Source: Candidatus Schekmanbacteria bacterium (GTDB lineage: Bacteria > Schekmanbacteria > GWA2-38-11 > J061). Taken from it: a stretch of 9,995 nucleotides of DNA. The DNA is taken from NCBI GenBank assembly GCA_003695725.1, contig RFHX01000056.1:1-9995 (forward strand), read 5' to 3'. How positions within the stretch are numbered: position 1 is the stretch's first letter; each line of letters opens with the position of its first letter. Below, one piece after another: positions 1 through 7,354 of the stretch. The position numbers were made by a program, and so were the translations under genes. The notes below the pieces were generated by a model, which searched no databases, was not told the origin of the DNA, and was given only the letters and a program-made list of their open reading frames with translations.

Positions 1-126
1 ATCTTTGTAGTTTTTAAGAAAGTTTTTACCATTTTCTATTTCCTCTTTTGTTAAAATTTTTTGTTAATTCAAAGAGTTACTGAACAGATAAATTTATAGT
101 ATCCAAAATCGGAAGATATTGAAGAA

Positions 127-750
127 TTGGCTTCAGAAAAAAAGGTCAATAGAAAAGAGCGAATCTTAGATGCCGCTCTGGAAATATTCAGCGCAAAAGG
201 ATTCAAAGATACAACAATAAGAGAAATAGCCAAAAAAGCAGGCGTAGGACTCGGGACGACCTTTTATTATTTCAAGGATAAAGACGACCTTTTCTATGCT
301 GTCATATTCCGTGAAGTTGAAAAGGAACGAAAAAAGGTTTTAAAACGACTAAAGGAAATTGAAAAGAAGGAGAAGAATCCTTACAAACTCCTGAAAAAAA
401 GACTTTTCAACTCTATTGAGACCCTTGAATCAAACGAATTACTGAAGAAAATCTTTCTTAAAGACCCTAATCTTGTCCTTCCATACTTTCACGACACTTT
501 TCATGAACAATATCTTGAAAGAATACTACACGGGCTTGAATCGCTTATCAAAGACGGAATAGAAAAGGGATACTTAAAGAAGGTAGACACTCATATGGCT
601 GCCCTTTCGCTGATAAGCATTCTTAATTCTTTTATGCTCGCATCTACATCACAAAGCAAATACGTTGATATTGGCAAATTGATTAGGTTTTCCGGCAGTC
701 TTCTCATCGATGGGATGAGAAAGCCGCCTGACAAAACAAAGAAATCTTAG
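127..750 (+). CDS. TetR/AcrR-family transcriptional regulator
   Basis: This encodes a 207-residue protein with the size and N-terminal layout of TetR-family repressors. Residues about 11-57 form the DNA-binding domain: an ILDAALEIF helix, a GF turn, a TTIREIAKKAGV helix, then the recognition helix ending in the TFYYFKDKDDL signature of the family. The remaining 150 residues are the variable ligand-binding and dimerisation region, so the inducer cannot be predicted. The start is a TTG at 127. It is the only plausible initiator: an in-frame stop lies at 97-99, the next Met is far inside the protein, and a GGAAG sequence lies at 111-115. It is the only plus-strand gene and converges on the bamD-like gene, so neither neighbour shares a promoter with it. 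Its target may lie to the left of the window or be the gene itself. The family assignment is firm and the function is open. Confidence 0.93.
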   Translation: MASEKKVNRKERILDAALEIFSAKGFKDTTIREIAKKAGVGLGTTFYYFKDKDDLFYAVIFREVEKERKKVLKRLKEIEKKEKNPYKLLKKRLFNSIETLESNELLKKIFLKDPNLVLPYFHDTFHEQYLERILHGLESLIKDGIEKGYLKKVDTHMAALSLISILNSFMLASTSQSKYVDIGKLIRFSGSLLIDGMRKPPDKTKKS

Positions 751-758
751 CTGTCTTC

Positions 759-777
759 AAAATATTCCAATATTTTT
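759..777. terminator. AT-only hairpin between convergent genes, possible weak terminator
   Basis: Arms of eight bases (759-766 and 769-776) are perfectly complementary around a CC spacer, with a T run at 773-777 on the plus strand and an A run on the other side. It sits exactly between the convergent ends of the TetR gene and the bamD-like gene and overlaps the latter's stop codon. The position suits a shared terminator. However, the stem is all A/T and the two-base loop is too tight, so real folding would open the top pairs and the structure would be weak. Confidence 0.35.
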
Positions 778-1579
778 ACTGCAAGGAAGAAGGAACTTCA
801 ATTTCATAATCTGCACCATAACGCTTAAGCATCTGTAAAGCGCGCTTTCCGTAAGCCGTATTTTTATAAATAAGGGCAATTTCTTTGTAGAGCATAAGAG
901 CCCTTTCATTTTCTTCATCTTTCCACAAAGATTCAGCAAGAATGCCCATAGCCCTTATCTTCAAATCCGGAATCTCACAATCCCTTATAAACCTCTTCAG
1001 CCGTTTTATTGCAGGCCTATACATTCTCATTTTATAATAAAATCTTCCAATGCCATAACTGTGCTCAGCAAGACGCCTTTTACAAAAAGATATTCTTTCT
1101 CCTGCAATATCATAATAGATACTTTCAGGATATCTTTCTCTTATAATGTTAAAATTTTCGAGAGCTTCTTTCGTTTTCGTTTGGTCCAATTGGCTTGGAA
1201 GAATCTGATAGAAATTCGACATACCAATTCTATAATAGGCAAAAGGCACTTCCAAGTGTGCAGGATGATATTTTGTAAATTCTTTATACTCTGCAATCGC
1301 TTCTTCATATTTCTCATCTGCATAATAACCATTTGCCGCAAAAAGACGAGCGCGCGAAACTTTGATGCTGTCAGGAAAATTAAACTTTATTTTTTTATAT
1401 ACATCCACAGCATCCTTGTAGTCACCCTTATCAACAAGCTTTTTGCCATACGCAAAAAGCTCCATAGCTGAAAGATTGTTTGTAACAGGAGGTGCATAAC
1501 ACCCGAGAGAAAAAACAATTGGGAAAAGAAAGAAAAGGAGTGCCAATTTAACGCTGATATTTCTATTTAGCGCCTTCAT
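776..1579 (-). CDS. bamD: BamD-like outer-membrane assembly lipoprotein (TPR)
   Basis: This is a 267-residue lipoprotein with helical TPR-type repeats, matching the BamD/ComL/YfiO family (usually about 240-270 residues). BamD sits on the periplasmic face of the outer membrane and helps BamA insert beta-barrel proteins. Residues 1-26 form a lipoprotein signal: charged start, hydrophobic LALLFFLFPIVF core, and lipobox SLGC with the acylated Cys27. Repeats follow at about 36-68, 73-108, 112-152, 172-203 and 207-242, with typical helix pairs such as GDYKDAVDVYKKI and EEAIAEYKEF, each followed by a P-x-S/H-type turn. The 'KTKEALENF...RYP' segment matches the BamD third repeat. The ATG at 1577-1579 is preceded six bases away by AGGAGAG (1586-1592), which overlaps the yraN stop. 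The gap to yraN is 11 bp, so it is the last gene of the mtnP-trpB-yraN operon. A related TPR lipoprotein is the main alternative. Confidence 0.85.
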   Translation of the reverse strand: MKALNRNISVKLALLFFLFPIVFSLGCYAPPVTNNLSAMELFAYGKKLVDKGDYKDAVDVYKKIKFNFPDSIKVSRARLFAANGYYADEKYEEAIAEYKEFTKYHPAHLEVPFAYYRIGMSNFYQILPSQLDQTKTKEALENFNIIRERYPESIYYDIAGERISFCKRRLAEHSYGIGRFYYKMRMYRPAIKRLKRFIRDCEIPDLKIRAMGILAESLWKDEENERALMLYKEIALIYKNTAYGKRALQMLKRYGADYEIEVPSSLQ

Positions 1580-1590
1580 CTTTATCTCTC

Positions 1591-1986
1591 CTAAATTGAA
1601 AAAGCATTCCTTATTAATTCTATTTTCTCTTCTTTCCCATTGCTCTTTATTGAAACAACATCAAAACGGCAGTCAGTATCATAAAGACCATTTTGCAAAA
1701 GATATAATTCAGCGCATCTTTTAATTTTTTGTTGTTTACTGTAATCCACATTTTCTTCAGGCTTTGCAAAGTCATCAGAAACTCGCATTTTTACTTCGAC
1801 GAAAACAGTGTATTTATCGTCACGCGCTATAATATCTATCTCTCCAACAGAAGCCCGGAAATTCCTTTCAATAATGCGATATCCCTTTCTCTTCAAATAG
1901 GCGCAGGCAATATCTTCTCCTTCCCTACCCTTTCTAATGTTTTCCCTTTCCGCATTTTTAAAATTTCTTCTCAAAAATTTAAACAT
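1591..1986 (-). CDS. yraN: YraN/UPF0102-family putative endonuclease-like protein
   Basis: This is a 131-residue protein of the YraN (UPF0102) family. The family has a PD-(D/E)XK nuclease-like fold; its biological role is not established. The diagnostic pattern is complete: [17 protein letters not shown] at residues 20-36, NFR then GEIDII at 48-53, and VFVEVKMR at 61-68. The presumed metal-site residues are Glu24, Asp51, Glu64 and Lys66. The gene start is taken as the ATG at 1984-1986. That gives a normal family length and begins a few residues before the conserved block, although its upstream sequence has no clear Shine-Dalgarno. The frame is open to 2055, but that would place 23 unconserved residues inside trpB. 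The start overlaps the trpB stop by 8 bp, which suggests translational coupling. Confidence 0.9.
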   Translation of the reverse strand: MFKFLRRNFKNAERENIRKGREGEDIACAYLKRKGYRIIERNFRASVGEIDIIARDDKYTVFVEVKMRVSDDFAKPEENVDYSKQQKIKRCAELYLLQNGLYDTDCRFDVVSIKSNGKEEKIELIRNAFSI

Positions 1987-3181
1987 TGTTTTTTTTGGAA
2001 AAAATCTTTCGCACGGCATCAACATCCTTATCACCACGCCCCGAAAGGCATACAACTACGATATCTTTTTTTCTAATCTCCTTGGAAAGCTTCAACAAAT
2101 AGGCAATAGCATGAGCACTTTCTAATGCCGGAATAATTCCCTCCTTCTCCGAAAGAAGCTTGAAAGCCTCCAATGCTTCATCATCTGTTACATTTTTGTA
2201 AATTGCCCTTCCAGAATCTTTCAAGAAACTGTGTTCAGGTCCAACACCCGGATAATCAAGCCCCGCAGAAACGGAATGAGCAGGAATTATTTGTCCATCG
2301 TCATCCTGAAGTATATATGTCCTTGCGCCATGAAAAACTCCCTTTTCTCCTGCGCCAAGAGAGGCTCCATGTTTCCCGGTTTTTATTCCCAATCCTCCTG
2401 CCTCCACACCAATAAGGTTGACTTCTTTGTTCTTTATAAAAGGATAAAATAAGCCAATTGAGTTGCTGCCCCCTCCAACGCAAGCAAGACAATAATCTGG
2501 CAATCTTCCCTCCTCCTTTTTGATTTGTCTTTTTGCCTCATAACCGATTACTGATTGGAAATCACGGACCATCATTGGATACGGATGAGGTCCTACGACA
2601 GAACCAATTATGTAATGAGTTGTTTCAACATTTGTAACCCAATCGCGGAGAGCTTCATTGATAGCATCCTTCAACGTTTTACTTCCTGAAGATACAGAAA
2701 TAACCTTTGAACCAAGCAGCTGCATTCTAAAAACATTCAATTCCTGCCTTACAGTATCTTCCTCTCCCATATAAATGTCGCACTGCAAACCGAAGAGTGC
2801 CGCAGCCGTTGCTGTGGCAACTCCGTGTTGTCCTGCGCCAGTTTCTGCAATAATTCTCTTTTTCTTCATCTTTTTTGCCAAAATTATCTGACCAAGGGTA
2901 TTGTTTATCTTGTGTGCTCCTGTATGAAGAAGATCTTCCCGTTTAAGATATATTTTCCCTCTGCCTAAATATTTTGAAAGTCTCTTTGCATAATAAAGGG
3001 GCGTTGGCCTTCCGGCGTATTTTGAAAGATATTTATTCAGCTCATTTTGAAAGTTTTTATCTTTTTTATATTTGAGATAAGCTCTCTCAAGCTGAGATAG
3101 AGCAACCATAAGAGTTTCAGGCACAAATTTTCCGCCAAACTCTCCAAAGTGTCCACATTCATCCGGAAATATTTTTTTCAT
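1979..3181 (-). CDS. trpB: Tryptophan synthase beta chain
   Basis: This 400-residue protein is a full-length TrpB1-type tryptophan synthase beta subunit. It is PLP-dependent and condenses indole with L-serine to give L-tryptophan in the last step of the pathway, in the cytoplasm. The sequence has [12 protein letters not shown] near the N-terminus, the PLP-lysine motif HTGAHKINN with Lys91, the catalytic glutamate motif ETGAGQHG at 113-120, the PLP-phosphate loop GGGSN at 236-240, [12 protein letters not shown] at 306-316, and SGRGDKD near the C-terminus. No catalytic residue appears lost. The length and HTGAHKINN motif match TrpB1 rather than the longer TrpB2 type. The ATG at 3179-3181 has only a weak upstream purine stretch. 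It follows mtnP by 49 bp and overlaps yraN by 8 bp. No trpA or other trp gene lies in the window, so the alpha subunit must be encoded elsewhere or be absent. Confidence 0.97.
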   Translation of the reverse strand: MKKIFPDECGHFGEFGGKFVPETLMVALSQLERAYLKYKKDKNFQNELNKYLSKYAGRPTPLYYAKRLSKYLGRGKIYLKREDLLHTGAHKINNTLGQIILAKKMKKKRIIAETGAGQHGVATATAAALFGLQCDIYMGEEDTVRQELNVFRMQLLGSKVISVSSGSKTLKDAINEALRDWVTNVETTHYIIGSVVGPHPYPMMVRDFQSVIGYEAKRQIKKEEGRLPDYCLACVGGGSNSIGLFYPFIKNKEVNLIGVEAGGLGIKTGKHGASLGAGEKGVFHGARTYILQDDDGQIIPAHSVSAGLDYPGVGPEHSFLKDSGRAIYKNVTDDEALEAFKLLSEKEGIIPALESAHAIAYLLKLSKEIRKKDIVVVCLSGRGDKDVDAVRKIFSKKNNV

Positions 3182-3230
3182 TATATTTTCTGTTTCGTTA
3201 TTAGTTAAAGCTCAATAAAGATTCCTAAAA

Positions 3231-4088
3231 TTATAAATATTTGCCTATAAGAATTTCGAGCCTTTCCTTTTGCTCCTGCGGAATAAGGGATTTATCAGTG
3301 ATGATTGCATTTTCGAGAGCAGATGCGCATTCACAATTCCTCTCTCCTCCAATTATTTTTATGGCATTCTTGATTATCTTCTGAGCCATCTGCACATTCT
3401 TTTTGATAATTTCAAGAACGGCATCAATAGTAACATCCTCTTCAGCAGTATGCCAGCAGTCATAATCTGTCGCCAGTGCTATTGTGCCATAGCATATCTC
3501 TGCTTCCCTTGCCAGTCGAGCCTCAGGAAGATTAGTCATTCCTATTACATCAACACCCCAATGCCGGTAAATCATAGATTCTCCTCTTGTAGAAAATTGA
3601 GGACCTTCAATACAGATATAAGTTCCTCCCTTATGCACAACTGCCCCTGCTTTGACTGCAGAATCATAAAGAATCTTTCTTAAATTTTCACATAAGGGGT
3701 CTGCAAACTGGATATGAGCCGCAATGCCGTTGCCAAAAAAAGTGGAAGGCCTCATTCTTGTTCTATCAAAAAACTGGTCGGGAATTACAATATGTCCCGG
3801 CTCGATATCTTCTCTCATACTGCCTACTGCACTCACTGAAATAATCCATTCAACACCAAGTTTTTTCATTCCAAAGATGTTTGCTCTGAAATTGAGTTCA
3901 TGAGGAAGAATGCGGTGACCCCGTCCATGGCGCGGAAGAAAAATGAGTTCCTTCCCATCGAGCTCACCAGATATGTAAGCATCCGAAGGTTCTCCAAAGG
4001 GTGTATCAACTTTTATCTCCTTTATATTTTCGAGTTCATCCATTGCATATAGACCGCTTCCGCCTATGATTCCAATTTTTCCAGCCAT
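3231..4088 (-). CDS. mtnP: S-methyl-5'-thioadenosine phosphorylase (MTAP/PNP family)
   Basis: This is a 285-residue enzyme of the trimeric nucleoside phosphorylase family. MTAP cleaves methylthioadenosine, a by-product of polyamine synthesis and of SAM radical chemistry, with phosphate. It releases adenine and 5-methylthioribose-1-phosphate for methionine salvage. Visible motifs are GIIGGSGLY at the N-terminus, the phosphate-site PRHGRGH at 52-58, SAVGSM at 86-91, CIEGPQFSTRGES at 159-171, and the base- and ribose-site block GMTNLPEARLAREAE followed by ATDYDCW at 207-212. The paired Asp208 and Asp210 favour 6-aminopurines, so MTA rather than inosine or guanosine. Some bacterial relatives prefer methylthioinosine. 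A Cys-Glu-Cys motif lies near the C-terminus (252-254). The start is the ATG at 4086-4088, with GGGGAG at 4094-4099. A longer frame to 4163 adds 25 unconserved residues and has no ribosome site. It is probably the first gene of the operon. Confidence 0.93.
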   Translation of the reverse strand: MAGKIGIIGGSGLYAMDELENIKEIKVDTPFGEPSDAYISGELDGKELIFLPRHGRGHRILPHELNFRANIFGMKKLGVEWIISVSAVGSMREDIEPGHIVIPDQFFDRTRMRPSTFFGNGIAAHIQFADPLCENLRKILYDSAVKAGAVVHKGGTYICIEGPQFSTRGESMIYRHWGVDVIGMTNLPEARLAREAEICYGTIALATDYDCWHTAEEDVTIDAVLEIIKKNVQMAQKIIKNAIKIIGGERNCECASALENAIITDKSLIPQEQKERLEILIGKYL

Positions 4089-4134
4089 ATCTACTCCCCA
4101 AAAAATGTTAAAATTTTCTGAAATAACGGCACAA

Positions 4135-4163
4135 ACGCTAACAGAGGAAACCCACATTGTCAA
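4135..4163 (-). promoter_or_regulatory. Candidate sigma-70-type promoter for the mtnP operon
   Basis: On the minus strand a perfect TTGACA (4163-4158) is followed after 17 bases by TAGCGT (4140-4135). The latter keeps the T1, A2 and T6 of the -10 consensus but misses the middle bases. Transcription would start about 40 bases ahead of the mtnP ATG, leaving room for the GGGGAG ribosome site. The -35 box and spacing are good and the -10 is weak, so the call is moderate. Confidence 0.42.
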
Positions 4164-4356
4164 GATTGGTAATAGAAGGACAACATGAAATCAATCTGCT
4201 TTGTTAGTCCCTGTCACACCATTTTCATATATCCGAAAACTTCTTTCACTATTCAAGAATTTATTATTTCATCTAAAACTTTCATTGTCCCCCACACAAG
4301 ATATTTTTGCAAGAATTTCACTCACCCTAATAGAAACAGCAGGTATAAGCTATTTA

Positions 4357-4430
4357 AGATTTAAAAGGGAATGATTTTCTTTTACTAAACCCTTAAGCGA
4401 GAGAGTTCAATTGCTCTCTTTTTTAAATCT
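4357..4430. repeat. Nested inverted repeat with internal terminator-like hairpin
   Basis: The outer arms AGATTTAAAA (4357-4366) and TTTTAAATCT (4421-4430) are perfect reverse complements. On the plus strand G-U pairs could extend them inward to about 4370/4417. Inside them AGAGAG (4400-4405) and CTCTCT (4414-4419) form a six-pair hairpin followed by TTTTTT (4419-4424). The hairpin and the outer stem share bases 4417-4419 if the outer stem is extended, so the two could be alternative folds. It lies just after the VWA gene stop, so it may mark the 3' end of that operon. However, the T run is on the plus strand, which carries no gene here. Confidence 0.5.
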
Positions 4431-4468
4431 CATCGAAGGAATTTAGAAGATGGCTAATTGGCAATAAT

Positions 4469-7354
4469 TCAAGCCATCATCCGAAGGGCGCTTATAGGAA
4501 TTTTTTCAGCTGAACTTACACGATAAAATCTACCTTTTCCAATAAGGGCAATCTTTCTGGCAAAGTCAATACCGCGATTGTCCGGATCAGTAATAAGTAA
4601 AATGGAAACTTTTATATTCCTTTGCGCCGCTTTACGAGCCATCTGAAGAGCAAATCTATAACCAATTTCCTCCCTCTTCATCTCGGCGCTCGAGGAAACC
4701 CTATTTCCTATGCCGGGTGCGGCATTGGGCTGTCCGTCAGTTATAAGGACTATGTGTTTCTCCCAAGGCACTTTTTCTCGAATTAGCATCTTCAAAGCGC
4801 ATTCTATCCCTCTGCCAACATTCGTATATTGGTCGGCTCGGAGTTTTACTACTGCGTCTGTAATTCCTGTGAAACTTCTACTTATAGGATAGACCTCTTC
4901 AGCTTCATTGCTGAATGCAACAAGTCCCACTCTATAGTTTTTCTCGACTGCGGCCCGAGCGAGCGCCGTTACGGCAATCTTGGCGAAACGAAGCTTTGCC
5001 TGTTTTCTCATCGATGCGCTAACATCCAAACAAAGAACAATATCCTCCGCCCGTGTCGGCAGTTTAACATAGGAAATAATATCCCTCAGTTCAATTTCAT
5101 CAATTGCCTTTTGTTTTTTAATCAAATTTCTTATCGTATGAATAACTGAAATATCACCAAATGTGTCGCCTTTCATATAAGGACGGATATCTACGACATT
5201 TGCTGCGGCGCGGTCCTGTTTAAAAGCATCTTTTATTAGCCCGCTTGCATGGGATTTCTTTATAAGCTCATCCAAAAGCCATTCAAGACTTTTACCTGTT
5301 AGTGAAAAATTGATTTTTCCCCTGTCCTTTATTCTTACCAATCCCCTATCCTGAAGGCGATAAATAAGAACCTGCAAATTGCGATATTTCAATCTGTCAC
5401 TCTCAACATCTTCACCCCTATTCTCCTTCATTACATAATGTACATAAGCGTCTTCCAAGGTGGAATCCTCATTCTTGAATTTGTGCTGAATATCCATAAA
5501 GTCGGCAACTATTTCGGACAATTTTTCCCCATCAAATTCAGGCTTGCCATCGATGCTTCTTTTCTCGAGTTTCTCAATTTCTTCCAATGCTTTTTTGAAT
5601 TCCTCTTCTCCAATCAATCCCTGTCTTCTTAAATTTTCAATGTTTTTTCTCAATTCGCTTATTCCCTTAGAAGTAAATCTCATCGAATTTGGAGTCATAT
5701 TGCTGATGTACCCTCTGCTTGCCATATCATCGAGAAGTTTTTGAAGCCCTTCATTTCTTGTCCTCGATACTTGTCCATAACGGTCAAGCAGTTCTTTTAT
5801 AAGTTCATCATCGAGGTCGGCTGTTGAAAGTAAAGACCTTTCATCAATGGCACCTTCATCATTTTTGTTATCCAATGCATGTTTTTTCAAATATTCAAGA
5901 GCTCTTCTTACATCTTCCTTTGATAGGGGTACTTTTTTCCCTTCAAATCCTCCCCGATATTCTTCCTTTTTCTTCTTCCCTTCCAAACCATAAAGCACCT
6001 TTTTGACTATACCCTCGATAATTTCCTCTTCACTTTCTTCAACACCAGGTTTTCTCATCACACGGCAGGGCAATGTAATATTTGCGGCTTTCTCAATGCT
6101 TGCTCTTGAATTAAATCCATTTAAAAGGACAAAGGAGTTATATAATTCTTTGAATGCAATACTGCCTCTGACACTTGCACCTCTCAGGAGAAGGGGGTGA
6201 TTTCTTGTTTTCTCCACGATATCCATCATAAGTTTATCCGCTGTTTGTGAGGTGATTTCATTTTTTCTCAATCTCCTGCCCCATTTTCTCAATTCCTTAC
6301 GAAACAACTCTTGGGCCAATGTATCAGAAATACCGTATTCTGTGTAAATGCCATAGGATGCCGATATTGTGTCGGGCAAAAATCTCAAACCATATATGCC
6401 TGTTTCTTTCGAAGGTTTGAGATATAACTCACTGTCATATCTGATACCAGCATCAATAAGAGATTGGAAAAATTTGCGGGCTTCATAAATATATGACATT
6501 TCACCAATTACAAGTACTCTATCAAAGGGCTGTCTGCACAGAAGCTCGTAAAGGCGGCTTATACAGTAAATTGCCTTATCCATCAATTCTCTAACAGTTT
6601 CCTGATCGGCATAATAGCTTTTTGTATATTTTCCTGACATCTCGAATAAAAAAGAATCTATCTCTTCCAGATTGAAAGAAGATTCTTCTATCTCCTTCAA
6701 CTCTCCAATTATCTCTTTTGAAATGCTCCTTAGTCTTCGCCTATCTTCAAGATAACCGGGGCTTCTGATTTCACCCACTTCAAGGCGCCTTTCAGGCTTT
6801 CCAACAGGCACAAGAGGAATGTCATCTGTCCATGCTTTAATTATAGCCGTTTCCCATATGCCTCCCGGATAATAAGTATTATAAATAGCCGATTCATTCC
6901 CATCCTTATACACTGTATTGAAGTTTGTAGGAATTCCCAAAAAATTATATACACTGAAGGAATGATAAATATTTTGAATAAAATTTTGCATTGGAGACAG
7001 GGTAAGAGCAATACAGTCAGGTTTGAACTGTTCTATTACAGCAGTACATAATTCCTTAACATTCTTTCCAACTTCAGGCAATCCAAGAAAAAATACTTCG
7101 CTTTCTGAAAAATTGCCTTTCATTTTTGATGAAACTTTGCCAGCTACCCACTCCTTGACAAGGGAAAGTATTTTTGAAGTTAGAAGCGGTGAAAGCGAGT
7201 CAACATCGACTTTCAAAGTTCCATGCTTCTTTAATGAATCAGCAGGAATAGGATTTTTGTTTGAAAGTGCTTTTTTTAAAATGGAATCTACTACTGGAGG
7301 ATATTCATTTGCAAGAAGCAAAACTCTAAGGTCATTTAATTCAGGAACAATCAT
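4469..7354 (-). CDS. Large VWA-domain (MIDAS) protein, partner of the adjacent AAA+ ATPase
   Basis: This is a 961-residue protein with no signal peptide or membrane segment seen. The C-terminal 190 residues are a von Willebrand factor A domain with an intact metal-ion-dependent adhesion site: DVSAS (Asp777, Ser779, Ser781), Thr844 in TNVGRG, and Asp873 in TDG. Ahead of it, PYMKGDTFGDISVIHTI (725-741) resembles the lead-in segment of CoxE/ChlD-type VWA partners. Residues about 385-455, including RGASVRGSIAFKEL and ending EEIIEGIVKKVLYG, look like the helical lid of chelatase AAA+ proteins, yet no Walker motifs precede them. Two winged-helix-like stretches lie near 535-572 and 655-697, with charged linkers between. 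Residues 1-380 are not recognised; KPDCIALTLSP (111-121) faintly recalls the TraB/ChaN-type folds seen near other MoxR-VWA pairs. The start ATG overlaps the ATPase stop (ATGA). Function is inferred as the MIDAS arm of a chaperone or chelatase complex. Confidence 0.88.
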   Translation of the reverse strand: MIVPELNDLRVLLLANEYPPVVDSILKKALSNKNPIPADSLKKHGTLKVDVDSLSPLLTSKILSLVKEWVAGKVSSKMKGNFSESEVFFLGLPEVGKNVKELCTAVIEQFKPDCIALTLSPMQNFIQNIYHSFSVYNFLGIPTNFNTVYKDGNESAIYNTYYPGGIWETAIIKAWTDDIPLVPVGKPERRLEVGEIRSPGYLEDRRRLRSISKEIIGELKEIEESSFNLEEIDSFLFEMSGKYTKSYYADQETVRELMDKAIYCISRLYELLCRQPFDRVLVIGEMSYIYEARKFFQSLIDAGIRYDSELYLKPSKETGIYGLRFLPDTISASYGIYTEYGISDTLAQELFRKELRKWGRRLRKNEITSQTADKLMMDIVEKTRNHPLLLRGASVRGSIAFKELYNSFVLLNGFNSRASIEKAANITLPCRVMRKPGVEESEEEIIEGIVKKVLYGLEGKKKKEEYRGGFEGKKVPLSKEDVRRALEYLKKHALDNKNDEGAIDERSLLSTADLDDELIKELLDRYGQVSRTRNEGLQKLLDDMASRGYISNMTPNSMRFTSKGISELRKNIENLRRQGLIGEEEFKKALEEIEKLEKRSIDGKPEFDGEKLSEIVADFMDIQHKFKNEDSTLEDAYVHYVMKENRGEDVESDRLKYRNLQVLIYRLQDRGLVRIKDRGKINFSLTGKSLEWLLDELIKKSHASGLIKDAFKQDRAAANVVDIRPYMKGDTFGDISVIHTIRNLIKKQKAIDEIELRDIISYVKLPTRAEDIVLCLDVSASMRKQAKLRFAKIAVTALARAAVEKNYRVGLVAFSNEAEEVYPISRSFTGITDAVVKLRADQYTNVGRGIECALKMLIREKVPWEKHIVLITDGQPNAAPGIGNRVSSSAEMKREEIGYRFALQMARKAAQRNIKVSILLITDPDNRGIDFARKIALIGKGRFYRVSSAEKIPISALRMMA

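Larger units (their letters stand above)
4089..4468. other. 380-bp intergenic region between the VWA gene and mtnP
   Basis: No convincing gene lies between the end of the VWA gene and the mtnP start. Its left part holds the mtnP ribosome site and candidate promoter, and its right part holds a nested inverted repeat. The middle (about 4163-4321, minus strand) is a frame of 53 codons interrupted only by TGA codons, at 4255-4253, 4216-4214 and 4162-4160. It includes a 10-codon mini-ORF starting at ATG 4285-4283, behind a GGGGGA sequence. I saw no conserved SAM-riboswitch core on the minus strand ahead of mtnP, although a methionine-salvage gene would be a natural place for one. Confidence 0.6.

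Noticed and set aside
1061-1471. Plus-strand open frame of 136 codons opposite the bamD-like gene
   Set aside because: It lies entirely antisense to a gene with a clear lipoprotein signal, TPR repeats and ribosome site. Its translation is rich in Phe, Ile and Cys, as expected from a reverse-frame artefact.
1987-2055. N-terminal extension of yraN to 2055
   Set aside because: It would sit inside the trpB coding end, adds residues with no family similarity, and makes the protein longer than usual for YraN.
4094-4127. Recurring motif related to GTTAAAATTTT near 50, 1147 and 4106
   Set aside because: The copies are short, AT-only, in unrelated contexts (one inside bamD) and not evenly spaced, so chance in AT-rich DNA explains them.
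4089-4163. N-terminal extension of mtnP to 4163
   Set aside because: The family starts just before GIIGGSG, GGGGAG lies correctly before the ATG at 4088, and the extension covers the candidate promoter.
4089-4360. SAM or other methionine-related riboswitch ahead of mtnP
   Set aside because: I looked for a conserved aptamer core and for paired helices followed by a terminator on the minus strand and saw none. The candidate promoter also leaves only about 40 bases of leader.
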